From: Phocoena phocoena
Taxonomy: Eukaryota; Chordata; Mammalia; Artiodactyla; Phocoenidae
Direction of reading: 5' to 3'
Assembly: GCF_963924675.1 (NCBI RefSeq)
Contig: NC_089232.1
Coordinates: 47,470,522-47,534,521 of the forward strand
DNA: 64,000 nucleotides
Part shown: piece after piece, positions 24,813 through 36,077 of the stretch
Numbering within the stretch: the first letter of the stretch is position 1
How the letters are laid out: every line of letters starts with the position of its first letter
Made by a program: the position numbers and the translations under genes
Notes under the pieces: model-generated
What the model saw: the letters and a program-made list of their open reading frames with translations, nothing else
Databases searched by the model: none
Told to the model about the DNA's origin: nothing

Positions 24813-27800
24813 TTAGATTCCATATATATGTGTTAGCATATGGTATTCGTTTTTCTCTTTCTGACTTACTTCACTCTGTATAACAGACTCTAGGGCCATC
24901 CACCTCACTAAAAATAAATCAACTTCGTTTCTTTATATGGCTGAGTAATATTCCATTGTCTATATGTGCCACATCTTCTTTATCCATTCATCTGTCAATG
25001 GACACTTAGGTTGCTTCCATGTCCTGGCTATTGTAACTAGAGCTGTAATGAACATTGTGGTACATGACTCTTTTTGGATTATGCTTTTCTCAGCTATGTG
25101 CCCAGTAGTGGGATTGCTGGGTCTTATGGTAATTCTATTTTTAATTTTTTAAGGAACCTCCATGCTGTTCTTCATAGTGGTTGTATCAATTTACATTCCG
25201 ACCAACAGTGCAAGAGGGTTCCCTTTACTCCACACCCTCTCCAGCATTTGCTGTTTGTAGATTTTTTGATGATGGCCATTCTGACTGGTGTAAGGGGATA
25301 CCTCATTGTAGTTTTGATTTGCATTTCTCTAATGATTAGTGATGTTGAGCATTCTTTCATGTGTTTGTAGGCAATCTGTATATCTTCTTTGGAGAAATGT
25401 CTGTTTAGATTGTCTGCCCATTTTTGGATTGGGCTGTTTTTTGTTATTGAGCTGTTTGTAAATTTCAGATATTAATCCTTTGTCAGTTACTTCATTTGCA
25501 AATATTTTCTCCCATTCTGAGGGTTATCTTTTCACCATGTGTATGGTTTCCTTTGCTGTGCAAGAGATTTTAAGTTTCATTAGGTCCCATTTGTTTATTT
25601 TTGTTTTTGTTTCTATTTCTCTAGGAGGTGGGTCAAAAAGGATCTTGCTGTGCTTTATGTCCTAGAGTGTTCTGCCTATGTTTTCCTCTAAGAGTTTGAT
25701 AGTGTCTGGCTTTACATTTAGATCTTTAATCCATTTTGAGTTTATTTTTGTGTATGGTTTTAGGAGGGTTCTAATTTCCTTCTTTTACATGTAGCTGTCC
25801 AGTTTCCCCAGCACCACTTATTGAAGAGGTCTTTTCTCCATTGTATATTCTTGCCACCTTTCTCATTGATTAGTTGACCATAGGTGCGTGGGTTTATCTC
25901 AGGGCTTTCTATCCTGTTCCATTGATCTGTATTTCTGTTTTTTTGCCAGTACCATACTGTCTTGATTACTGTAGCTTTGTAGTATAGTCTGATGCCAGGG
26001 AGCCTGATTCCTCCAGCTCCATTTTTCTTTCTCAAGATTACTGGCTATTCAGAGTCTTCTGTGTTTCCATATAAATTGTGAAATTTTTTGTTCTAGTTTT
26101 GTGAAAAATGCCATTGGTAGTTTCATAGGGATTGCATTGAATCTGTAGATTGCTTTGGGTAGTATAGTCATTTTCACAATGTTGATTCTTCCTATTCAAG
26201 AACATGGTATATCTCTCCATCTGTTGGTATCATCTTTAATTTCTTTCATCAGTGTCTTATAGTTTTCTGCATTAAAGTCTTTTGTCTCCTTAGGTAGTTT
26301 TATTGCTAGGTATTTTACTGTTTTTGATCCAATGGTAAATAGGGGTGTTTCCTTAATTTCTCTTTCATCATTAGTGTATAGGAATGCAAGAGATTTCTGT
26401 GCATTAATTTGTATCCTGCTACTTTACCAAATTCATTTATTGGCCCTAGTAGTTTTCTGGTAGAATCTTTAGGACTCTATGTATAGTATCATGTCACCAG
26501 CATACAGTGATAGTTTTACTTCTTCTTTTCTGATTTGGATTCCTTTTATTTCTTTTTCTTCTCTGACTGCTGTGGCTAAAGCTTCCAAAACTATATTGAA
26601 TAATAGTGGTGAGAGTGGGCAACCTTATCTTGTTTGTAATCTTAGTGGTAATGGATTCAGTTTTTCACCATTGAGAACAATGTTGGCTGTTGGTTTGTCA
26701 TATATGGCCTTTATTATGTTGAGGTAAGTTCCTTTTGTGCCTACTTGCTGGAAGTTTTTTATCATTAATGGATGTTGAATTTTGTCAAAAGCCTTTTCTG
26801 CATCTATTGAGATGATCACATGGTTTTTCTCCTTCAGTTTGTTACTGTGGTTTGTCACATTGATTGATTTGTATATATTTAAGAATCCTTGAATTCCTGG
26901 GATAAACCCCACTTGATCATGGTTTATGATCCTTTTAATGTGCTGTTGGATTCTGTTGGCTGGTATTTTGTTGAGGATTTTTGCATCTATCTTCATCAGT
27001 GATATTGGCCTGTATTTTTCTTTCTTTGTGACATCTTTGTCTGGTTTTGGTGTCAGGGTGACGGTGGCCTCATAGAATGAGTTTGGGAATGTTCCTCCAT
27101 CTGCTAAATTTTGGAAGAGTTTGAGAAGGATAGGTGTTAGCTGTTCTCTAAATGTTTGATAGAATTCACCTGTGAAGCCATGTGGTCCTGGGCTTCTGTT
27201 TGTTGGAAGATTTTTAATCACAGTCTCTATTTCAGTGCTTGTGATTGGTCTGTTTATGTTTTCTATTTCTTCCTGGTGCAGTCTCGGAAGGTTGTACTTT
27301 TCTAACAATTTGTCCACTTCTTCCAGGTTGTCCATTTTATTGGCATATTGTTGCTTATAGTAATCTCTCATGATCCTTTGTATTTCTGCAGTGTCAGTTG
27401 TTACTTCCTTTTCATTTCTAAATCTATTGATTTCAGTCTTCTCCCTATTTTTCTTGATGAGTCTGGCTAATGGTTTATCAATTTTGTTTATCTTCTCAAA
27501 GAACAAGCTTTCAGTTTTATTGATCTTTACTATGCTTTTCTTCATTTCTTTTACATTTATTTCTGATCTGGTCTTTATGATATCTTTCCTTCCGCTAAAT
27601 TTGGGGGGTTTTGTTCCTCTTTCTCTAATTGCTTTAGGTGTAAGGTTAGGTTGCTTATTTGAGATTCCTCTTGTTTCTTGAATTAGGTTTGTATTGCTAT
27701 AAACTTCTCTCTTAGAAGTGCTTTTGCTGCGTCCCATAGGTTTTGGGTCATCATGTTTTCACTGTCATTAGTTTGTAGATGTTTTGATTTCCTCTTTGAT

Positions 27801-28594
27801 TTCTTCAGTGATCTCTTGGTTATTTATTAAGTAGTGTATTGTTTAGCCTCCATGTATTTGTATTTTTTACTGATTTTTTCCTGTAATTGATATCTAGTCT
27901 CATAGCATTGTGGTCAGAAAAGATGCTTGATGCAATTTCAATTTCCTTAAATTTACCATGGCTTGATTTGTGACCCAAGGTATGATCTATCCTGGAGAAT
28001 GTTCCATGAGCACGTGAGAAGAAGTGTATTCTGTGGTTTTTGGATGGAAAGTCCTATAAATATCAATTAAGTCCATCTTGTTAATGTATGGTTTAATGAT
28101 TGTGTTTCCTTATTTATATTCATTTTGGATGATCTGTCCCTTGGTGAAAGTGAGGTGTTAAAGTCCCCTACTATGATTGTGTTACTGTTGATTTCCCCCT
28201 TTATGTCTGTGAGCATTTGCCTTGTATATTGAGGTGCTCTTATCTTGGGTGCATAGATATTTACAATTGTTATATCTTTTTCTTGAATTGATCCCTTGTT
28301 CATTATGTAGTGTCCTTCTTTGTCTCTTGTAATACTCTTTATTTTAAAGTCTATTTTGTCTGATATGAGAATTGCTACTCCACCTTTCTTTTGATTTCCA
28401 CTTGCATGGAATATCTTTTTCCATCCCCTCACTTTTAGTCTGTATGTGTCCCTAGTTCTGAAGTGGGTCTCTTGTAGGCAGCATATATACGGGTCTTGTT
28501 TTTGTATCCATTCAGCCAGTCTGTGTCTTTTGGTTGGAGCATTTAATACATTTACATTTTCGGTAGTTATCGATATGTATGTTTCTATTACCAT
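24813..28594 (-). pseudogene. L1 ORF2 pseudogene (endonuclease, reverse transcriptase, Cys-rich end)
   Basis: ORF2p nicks the target DNA and reverse-transcribes L1 RNA. The frame starts with MVIETYIS at 28594 and would span about 1,260 codons, the normal length. The AP-endonuclease part (28594-28067) is open for 175 codons and keeps LQETHF, NIYAP and GDFNT. The SDHNAM motif is still encoded near 27905-27922 but is out of frame. The RT part (27737-26628) is open for 370 codons with PGPHGF and SIDAEKAFD (motif A), then stops at TAA 26625-26627 in place of the Gln of RQGCPLSP. Motif C is YAGD (26493-26504) in place of FADD. The C-terminal CX3CX7HX4C knuckle survives ([19 protein letters not shown], around 25200-25260). 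Stop at 24813-24815. Multiple frameshifts; non-functional. Confidence 0.95.
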
Positions 28595-28652
28595 TTTTTT
28601 AATTGTTTTGGGTTTGTTATTGTAGGTCTTTTCCTTCTCTCATGTTTCCTGC

Positions 28653-29540
28653 CTAGAGAAGTTCCTTTAGCATTTGTTGTAAAGCTGGTTTGGTGGTTCT
28701 GAGTTCTTTTAGCTTTTGCTTGTCTGTAAAGGTTTTAATTTCTCCATCAAATCTGAATGAGATCCTTGCTGGGTAGAGTAATCTTAATTGAAGGTTTTTC
28801 CCTTTCATCACTGTAACTTTGTCCTGCCACTCCCTTCTGGCTTGCAGAGTTCCTGCTGAAAGATCAACTGTTAACCTTATGGAGATTCCCTTGTATGTTA
28901 TTTGTTGCTTCTTCCTTGCTGCTTTTAATATTTTTTCTTTGTATTTAATTTTTGATAGTTCGATTAATATGTGTCTTGGCATGTTTCTCCTTGGACTTAT
29001 CCTGTATGGGACTCTCTGTGCTTCCTGGACTTGATTAACTGTTTCCTTTCCCATGTTAGGGAAGTTTTCAACTATAATCTCTTCAAATGTTTTCTCAGTC
29101 CCTTTCTTTTTCTCTTCTTCTTCTGGAACCCCTATAATTCGAATGTTGGTGCATTTAATGTTGTCCCAGAGGTCTCTGAGACACTCCTCAATGCGTTTCA
29201 TTCTTTTTTCTTTATTCTGCTCTGCAGTAGTTATTTCTGCTATTTTATCTTCCAGGTCACTTATCCATTCTGCCTCAGTTATTCCGCTATTGATTCCTTC
29301 TAGAGAATTTTTTATTTCATTTATTATCTTCTTTATCATTGTTTGTTTGCTCTTTAGTTCTAGGTCCTTGTTAAACATTTCTTATATTTTCTCCATTCTA
29401 TTTCCACGATTTTAGATCATCTTTACTATCATTACTCTGAATTCTTTTTTGGGTAGACTGCCTATTTCCTCTTCATTTGTTTCGTCTGGTGGGTGTTTAC
29501 CTTGCTCCTTCAGCTGCTGTGTGTTTCTCTGTCTTCTCAT
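28653..29540 (-). pseudogene. L1 ORF1 pseudogene (RNA-binding ORF1p), two nonsense codons
   Basis: ORF1p is the trimeric RNA-binding partner of L1 RNA. The start MRRQRNTQQLKEQ at 29540 is chosen because it aligns with the MKRQR start of the plus-strand copy at 55651; an in-frame upstream Met at 29837 lies in the 5' UTR. About 295 codons. Codon 43 (29412-29414) and codon 53 (29382-29384) are TAA where Gln is expected, both explained by single C-to-T changes. There is no frameshift anywhere in the gene. After the stops come a coiled-coil stretch rich in Lys/Glu (NKDLELKSKQTMIKKI...), the RRM-like IRIIGVPEEEE and the C-terminal LLYPARISFRFDGEIK to LQQMLKELL end. One of the best preserved ORFs in the window, yet inactive. 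Confidence 0.95.
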
Positions 29541-31560
29541 TTTGCTTAACTGACTGTGTTTGAGGTATCCTTTTCGCAGGCTGCAGGTTTGTAGTTCCTG
29601 TTGTTTTTGGTGTCTGCCCTCAGTGGCTAAGTTTGGTTCAGTGGGTTGTGTAGGCTTCCTGGTGGAGGGGACTAGTGCCTGTGTTCTCGTGGATGTGGCT
29701 GGATCTTGTCTTTCTGCTGGGCAGGTCTGTGTCTGGTGGTGTGTTTGGGGTGTCTGTGACCTTATTATGATTTTAGTCAGCCTCTCTGCTAATTGTGATC
29801 CTGTCTTGCTAGTTGTTTGGCATACGATGTCCAGCACGTAGCTTGCTGGTCATTGAGTGGAGCTGGGTCTTGCCGTTGAGATGGAGATCTCTGGGAGAGC
29901 TTTTGCCGTTTGATATTATGTGGAGCTGGGACGTCTGTGGTGTACCAATGTCCTGAACTTAGCTCTTCCACATCAGAGGCTCAGGCCTGACACCCAGCCA
30001 GATCACCAACACCGTATCAGCCACATGGCTCAGAAGAAAAGGGAGGAAAAAAAGAGTGAAAGAAAGGAAATAAATAAATAAAATAAAGTTATTAAAATAA
30101 GAATTAAAAGTTAAAAAAAATTAAAAAGTAATAAGAAAAGAAAGAGAGAGCAACCAAGCCAAAAAACAAATCCACCAATGATAACAAGCTCTAAAAACTA
30201 TACTTAAAAAAAAAAAAATAAAAGAATAAAAGAAACGGACAGACAGAACCCTAGGACAAATGGTAAAAGCGAAGCTATACAGACAAAATCACTCAAAAAA
30301 GCATACACATACACACTCACAAAAAGAGAAAAAGGAAAAATATATATATATTGTTGCTCCCAAAGTCCACCACCTCAATTTTGGGATGATTCATTATCTA
30401 TTCAGGTATTCCACAGATGCAGGGTACATCAAGTTGATTTTGGAGATTTAATCTGCTGCTCCTGAGGCTGCTGGGAGAGATTTCCCCTTCTCTTCTTTGT
30501 TTGCACAGCTCCTGGGGTTCAGCTTTGGATTTGGCCCCTCCTCTGCCTGTAGGTTGCCTGGGGACATCTGTTCTTCGCTCAGACAGGACGGGGTTAAAGG
30601 AGCAGCTGATTAGGGGACTCCGGCTCACTCAGGCTGGGGGAAGGAGGGGTACAGAATGCGGGGCAAGCCTGTGGCGGCAGAGGCTGGCATTACATTGCAG
30701 CAGCTGAGGTGTGCCGTGTATTCTCCCGAGGGAGTTGTCCCTGGATCACAGGACCCTGGCAGTGGCGGGCTGCACAGGCTCCTAGGAGGGGAGGTGTGGG
30801 TAGTGACCTGTGCTTGCACAGTCTTCTTGGTGGCTGCAGAAGTATCCTTAGCGTTTCATGCACGTCTCTGGTATCCACGCTGATAGCCGCAGCTCGCGCC
30901 CGTCTCTGGAGCTTGTTTAGGCAGTACTCTGAATCTCCTCTCCTCGCCCACCAAGAAACAATGGTCTCTTGCCTCTTCGGCAGTTCCAGACTTTTTCACA
31001 GACTCCCTCCCAGCTAGCTATGGCGCACTAGTCCCCTTCAGGCTGTGTTCACGCAGCCAACCCCAGTCCTCTCCCTGGAATCTGACCTCTGAAGCCCAAG
31101 CCTCAGCTCCCAGCCCCCACCCTCCCCGGCAGGTGAGCAGACAAGCCTCTCGGGCTGGTGAGTGCTGGTCGGCACCAATCCTCTGTGTGTTAATCTCTCT
31201 GCTTTGCCCTCTGAACCCCTGTTGCTGCGCTCTTCTTCGTGGCTCCAAGGCTTCCCCCCCACCAACCCTAGTCTCCACCAGTGAAAGGGCTTCCTAGTGT
31301 GTGGAAACTTTTCCTCCTTCACAGCTCCCTCCCACTGTTGCAGGTACCGTCCCTATTCTTTTGTCTCTGTTTTTTCTTTTTTCTTTTGCCCTACCCAGGT
31401 ACATGGGGAGTTTCTTGCCTTTTGGGAAGTCTGAGGTCTTCTGCCAGCATTTAGTGGGTGTTCTGTAGGAGTTGTTCCGCATGTAGATGTATTTCTGATG
31501 TATTTGTGGGGAGGAAGGTGATCTCCACCTCTTACTCTTCCACCATCTTGAAGGTCTCCT
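29541..31560 (-). promoter_or_regulatory. L1 5' UTR with internal promoter (type A), minus strand
   Basis: About 2 kb upstream of ORF1 in sense orientation. The sense-proximal half (31560-30450) is GC-rich with many CpGs, in sharp contrast to the AT-rich flanks, and would be the internal promoter. The ORF1-proximal part contains an A/T-rich stretch (30010-30360) with (TA)n and CA runs. The 5' terminus carries a YY1-type motif. Open frames of 60-100 codons here on both strands are GC-rich chance frames. The unlinked copy at 55.4 kb has an unrelated 5' UTR (type B). Confidence 0.85.
31541..31550 (-). promoter_or_regulatory. YY1-type motif at the L1 5' terminus
   Basis: CAAGATGGTG in sense, about bases 11-20 of the element. 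Human L1 has a YY1 site at the same distance from its 5' end that directs transcription to start at base 1. The strong YY1 core is AAGATGGCGG; here C has become T, a change expected from CpG decay. Confidence 0.6.
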
Positions 31561-31576
31561 TCATATTTTCCTTTTT

Positions 31577-32931
31577 GCATTTGTGCTTTTCTGTATTACT
31601 TAAATTTTTATAATGAATTCCTTTTGTAATACAAATGTATTATGTTTTCCAAAACAAAGCAGTCATTTAACTTAAAAAAAAAGGGACCATAGAGTAATTT
31701 TATGTGTCTGTGACACCAGAATTTTGTAGAAATGCGCTTTACATTGTAGAGATTCAGGAAATGTTCATTCAAAATAGTTAAGATACTCATCTGAATCATG
31801 TCCTTATTGATCAAAGTTCCCTACTTTCCCAGGCTGACCCCTGTCAGATGCAAACCATATTAAATCTTGTGTGTGTCTGAAGTACTATATCCCTTCTTCC
31901 TCTCATCCTGACCAAGAAGAATTGTGACAGGTATCACTTTTGCTTGCATAGTAGCACTTAAATTTCCACAAATCACATATTGATTTTAAAGTATGGATTC
32001 ATTAAAATACGTACAAAAGTATGTACATGAACTCACACATAACATCCTTGGCTGAAAACAATCCAAAAATTAGGTTTTTTTAGGTTTCCTGGCAGATATT
32101 CTAACTTATCTTCATACAAAATTCTTTGATTATTTGAATTTTGATGTTATTTCAATTTTGGAGAACATATAACATTTCCTTTGCCTAGGATTGTGGGGAG
32201 GGTAAGTGGTAATGGGATAGGATGAGTTTATACTTTTATATCATTACAGACTGTAAAAGTTAAGAAGGTAGAAAAACATGAATGATCATTTCGTTTTTTA
32301 TTATAAAGGTGATTTTGTGAGGTTGCTAATAAGTTGGATGCCCTAAGTGTCTCATTAAATGTGTGCTGTTATTTTCATTTGAGGATTTAATAGTTTCAAG
32401 CTAAAATCATATTAAATACCATTAATTATAGCATTTAATTTATCCCAACAACAAGAATGCCAGTCATCAACCTGATGGCATGATGATGGTATGACAGATG
32501 TGTGCTTTTGCCTATAAATCTGCACACACGCAAAAACATTCAGTTGGCTTGGCTTCGTAATTTCCTTAATTTACCTATATAATAACCTGGTAGATAAGCC
32601 CATAGTTATTTCCAGTGTTGCTAAATAGCTGGAAGATGGAAAAAGATATACACAGTGATTCCTCACATATATTCAATGTAAAAAAAAAGGTGTGGAGAAA
32701 AGTGTCTGTAAGGTATGTGCTATTGTGTATAGAAAACAAACAACCTGAGGGTATTAACACCAAAGTCAAAACTAATGTCTAATTCAGACAAAATTTTACA
32801 ATTTCAATATGCTTTATTTCTACAGTGCAGAAGGCTCGTTTTTGGTGGCGAGACTTCTAGCACATAGAAGGGATAAATTCTACCAATATAACAGATTCAG
32901 AATAAGAAAGGGAAGTCACAGTGAAATGTAG
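31577..32931. other. Unrecognised AT-rich sequence right of the full-length L1
   Basis: No gene or repeat family recognised. Confidence 0.5.
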
Positions 32932-32933
32932 TA

Positions 32934-33012
32934 TTGGACTGCCCAAAAAGTTCGTTCGGGTTTTTAGTAAGATGTTACGGAAAAACCCAAACAAACTTTT
33001 TGGCCAGCCCAA
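32934..33012. mobile_element. Mariner-type MITE, 79 bp near-perfect hairpin
   Basis: Starts TTGGACTGCCCAAAAAGTTC and ends with the inverse AAACTTTTTGGCCAGCCCAA, flanked by TA on each side (32932-32933, 33013-33014), the mariner target duplication. The whole element is two inverted repeats around a short GATGTTACG centre. No transposase. It is the ruminant/cetacean-style counterpart of human MADE1. The transcript would form a long hairpin of microRNA-precursor size. Confidence 0.92.
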
Positions 33013-33059
33013 TATATTACTTTTTTATTAGGTGAAGCAAACCTTTTTCTATCCTGCAA

Positions 33060-33176
33060 TAGAAAGAAGAAAAGAAAAGAGCGAGAAAGAAGGGAAGGAA
33101 GGAGGGAAGGAGGGAGGGAGGGAGGGAGGGAAGGAAGGAAGGAAGGAAGGAAGGAAGGAAGGAAGGAAGGAAGAAA
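33060..33176. repeat. (GGAA)n/(GGGA)n purine microsatellite
   Basis: About 115 bp of strand-asymmetric purine with GGGA units in the middle and about 13 clean GGAA units at the right. Its minus-strand translation gives a false Leu-Pro-Ser-Phe repeat. GGAA arrays can bind ETS-family factors; whether this one does is unknown. Confidence 0.96.
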
Positions 33177-33338
33177 AAGAGCACCTCAAATCTCATGGTG
33201 TTACATAATAAAAACAAGTTAATCTCTTGCTCTCATAAAATGTATTGTTGGCAGACAACTCTTCAGGGGAGTTGTGTTCCAAGCAGTTATTCGAGATGAG
33301 TTGAAATAGAGTCTCTGAGTCTCAACAATTTCAATATG

Positions 33339-33364
33339 ATATTAGTTGCCTAGGCAACTAATAT
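33339..33364. promoter_or_regulatory. Perfect 26 bp palindrome with an RFX X-box core
   Basis: Every base from 33339 to 33364 pairs with its inverse. The central 14 bases GTTGCCTAGGCAAC are two RFX half-sites (GTTGCC and GGCAAC) with a 2 bp spacer, a full match to the X-box consensus GTNRCC-N(0-3)-RGYAAC. No repeat family is recognised around it. RFX factors regulate ciliary and MHC class II genes; no such gene is visible within the window. Confidence 0.5.
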
Positions 33365-34506
33365 AGAGGAAAAGATTGACTGGATAAGTGTGCAGGAGGC
33401 TGGAAGTGACCCTGAACACGTTTCTTTATTCAGAACTATTCAAATAGCCATGCTTACAACCAAAGCGTTTGAAAAGTATAGTTTTCCATGAACACAGGAA
33501 AGAGGAATATGAAATGAGATATGGTGAACACATTGTAATGTTTTTGCTTCATTCATGCTCCACAGTGCTCATATGTCCTAGAGCAGAAAGGAAGATGAAC
33601 CATCTATAAATAATTTGGCATTCACTAGGAGTCTTTCATCCCTCTTAAAGTCCAAGTTGTTTTCCTGCTACAGAGATTTCTTTAATATGTGTGTGAATGT
33701 CTGTGTGTTTTGTAGGTATGATGTTCTTTTAGATGTTTATCTGACAAATTTTCAGCAATGACAAAGCTAAATCTTTTAAATACAAAATAGATGATTTGGT
33801 ATTCCACCAGGATCTCCTCTCCAAGTAATCTCATTGCAAATGTATCATTCCTTATGTTGGTCATTAGTTCTCACATAATACCTGCATGGTATCATGTATG
33901 TAATTTTTACTTTTTGATTGTACATAGGTTCTCTTCCTGAATGAGGTTAAACTTCTAGTATAACTTGTACCTAAAAAATAATTTGTACTGTCAGCAGCAC
34001 TTCATGAAGTGCCTTGATATCAGTCACATAGCATATACACGTCAAGTTAATTATTCTGTAGAATTTTTATGAAAAATTAAAAGATAGGGTTATAAAAATA
34101 GTAAATGAGAGAAAAAGTTATCAAATGTTGGCTTTATATTTCCACTCAGCATCAACGAATGATTAATGGTCGCTGATTGCCAGGAAAACTATACTTCATA
34201 CATGGTATGGAATAGTGTATGCAATTACAAAGGATTTCACAGCCAATCCCAGGACATTACTCAGAACATTGCTATTTATGCAAACCAAATAGTAGACTAA
34301 TAAGGTACAAGAAATTTGATTAATTGGTTTTTGTTTGTTTGTTTGCTTTGGAGCAGAAAATATGTGAAAAAAAAGTGAAGATGAACCCAGAGATTGAAAT
34401 TAACATATGAGCTGAGGTAGAAGAGCAAAGTAAAGATTGAAATTGACCTTTTATAAGGTTTTTTTGTTGTTGTTTAAGAAAGACTATGTGGAGGCTTTGA
34501 TAAAAT
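33365..34506. other. Unrecognised AT-rich sequence
   Basis: No gene or repeat family recognised. Confidence 0.5.
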
Positions 34507-34640
34507 TTGAGAATGCTTATTTATTCACTTAACAAGTATGTATTAAATTTTACCACTAATTATTGTCACATTATAGCAGCTCTTGGGAACACAAGGATGA
34601 CTAATCACATTTGTCCTCCAGGAAGTGACAATGCATTAGA
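34507..34640 (-). mobile_element. L2-like ancient repeat fragment, minus strand
   Basis: TTATTCACTTAACAAGTATG, then GGAACACAAGGATGACTAAT and TCCTCCAGGAAGTGACAATG follow the order of the common ancient TCATTCAACAAATATTTATT...GGGATACA...GAGCTTACA repeat. Diverged; the family call could be L2 or a relative. Confidence 0.45.
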
Positions 34641-35039
34641 AAAGAAAAAAAAAAAAGCATTTCACATGCAAACGAAGTAGTAAGTTCAGTTCAGCAGGCC
34701 AGTGATATTATTTAAACCTAATTTTTTGTAAGTATTTTTTTTGGAGTACCATTCTGAATGGATAGGGAAATGGAATTCTAGGCAGATAAAACACTCATGG
34801 GGCTATTACAATAATCCAGGAAAGAGATGATGAGAGTCCAGTTGAGGAGAGTAAAGTTGGAGTCAGTGAGCGGTGATGTTTAAGAGGTAGGACCCACCTG
34901 AATGTCATGATATGAGAAAGATAGTGATCTTGGATCTTTCTCAGCTTTCTGTTCCAAATGAAGAGATAGTTGGATATTCCATTAGCCAAGATAAGAAATG
35001 GAGAAGGGGTGAAAATGTGTGTTTATTTAGTTTTGCACA
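34641..35039. other. Unrecognised sequence
   Basis: No gene or repeat family recognised. Confidence 0.45.
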
Positions 35040-35445
35040 GACTAAGATTCTCAGGAAATCCCACAAGGCACTCTTTGATCTGTCCCCTGCACACCTTTCC
35101 AGCATCAGCTCTTCCTCCATCACACTCCAGCCTAAACTAGCAACATACTATTCCAGAAATACACCATAGGGTTCATTTCTATGAGAGAGCACCCCCACTC
35201 ATGCACTTGGAGAAGGCACAGCTGTCCTCACAACTTAGTTCACAAGTTAATTCCTCACTAAAGCCTTTTCTCAACTACCAACATTAGGGAACATATCACA
35301 CCTTAAATATATTTGTTTGTATGTCTGTCTCCTCCTCAAAACAGCCTGCTTCATGGGAGTGGAGATTGTGTTTTATTCATTTTAGTAGCCCTATTGTCAT
35401 GTGTAAGTGCTTCTATAAATATTTTTGAGTAAGATGACTAACAGA
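35040..35445 (+). mobile_element. LINE-2 3' region, plus strand
   Basis: Contains GATCTGTCCCCTGCACACCT, CCAGCATCAGCTCTTCCTCC and CACTCCAGCCTAAACTAGCA, which match the conserved 3' part of L2. It ends with a GGGAGTGGAGATTGTGTTTT to ATAAATATTTTTGAGTAA tail like L2's ...CAATAAATATTTGTTGAATG. Ancient and 5' truncated. Confidence 0.75.
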
Positions 35446-36019
35446 CTGCCTAAATAAATGATTTAAGATAAATTGATTGACTGAAAAAAATGAATTTGTC
35501 AACACAAAAAGTTACAAATGAGTGCATGGGCAGTCCATTTCTGTTGGGAATAGTCATGGATGGTTTCATAGAGGATCTGATTATTAAGCTGGTACTTCCT
35601 GGTAAAATTTTGAAGGTCTTTATTTCACTTAGAGGAAAGGGACTAAACAAGCATGAATGTTAAAATGCTCAAAAGACTATAGAACAACAATGCAGATCCT
35701 ACTTACAAATTGTGCACCTGATATCTGATATAGGTATATCTCATAATCTTTGGATTTAGTATGAAAAGCGGGTCACTGTAGATTTGAAACCATTAGTAAT
35801 ATGCAATAAATACAATAAACTCAACTCATCTCTTCATACACACTGTGTATGTGTGTATACTTATAAAGGGGGTGTGTATAATAATAAATTTTATGTAAAT
35901 AATTCTTAAAAAGCAGTGTACTTATGAAGTGCTAGACTTCTGTTTTGTATTGATAATAATCTAGAGACATTTTAAGCATGTTGAACTTGTTCCAACACTG
36001 GGTTGTTCCTATTTTTATT
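35446..36019. other. Unrecognised sequence
   Basis: No gene or repeat family recognised. Confidence 0.5.
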
Positions 36020-36032
36020 TTGTGTGTGTGTT

Positions 36033-36073
<41 letters not shown>
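36020..36073. repeat. (TG)n microsatellite
   Basis: TG tract with one TTTGTTTG interruption near the left end. Confidence 0.96.

Positions 36074-36077
<4 letters not shown>

Larger units (their letters stand above)
24203..31576 (-). mobile_element. Full-length L1 retrotransposon, minus strand, inactive
   Basis: The body spans about 24219-31560, about 7.1 kb without the inserted SINE. In sense order it has a 5' UTR (31560-29541), ORF1 (29540-28653), a 58 bp spacer, ORF2 (28594-24813) and a 3' UTR ending AATAAAGATGTTAAAAAAAGG. The 5' terminus, GGAGACCTTCAAGATGGTGG, matches the start of cetartiodactyl L1, so the copy is not 5' truncated. Flanks share ATATTTTCC next to a T-run (24203-24211 and 31563-31571), consistent with a target-site duplication. 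ORF1 has two nonsense codons, ORF2 has several nonsense codons and frameshifts, and the RT box FADD is mutated to YAGD. It cannot move on its own. A CHR-type SINE later inserted into its 3' UTR. Confidence 0.95.

Noticed and set aside
24375..24836. 153-, 124- and 86-codon open frames with Phe runs
   Set aside because: They run through the L1 3' UTR and the inserted SINE; the Phe runs are T-tracts.
28819..29415. Plus-strand open frames of 71-120 codons
   Set aside because: Antisense shadows of L1 ORF1 on the minus strand.
30398..31580. CpG island promoter with many 60-100 codon frames
   Set aside because: GC-rich sequence is the internal promoter and 5' UTR of the full-length L1, not a host gene; overlapping frames on both strands are typical of GC-rich non-coding DNA.
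33017..33217. Minus-strand frame with a repeated Leu-Pro-Ser-Phe peptide
   Set aside because: Translation of the (GGAA)n microsatellite.
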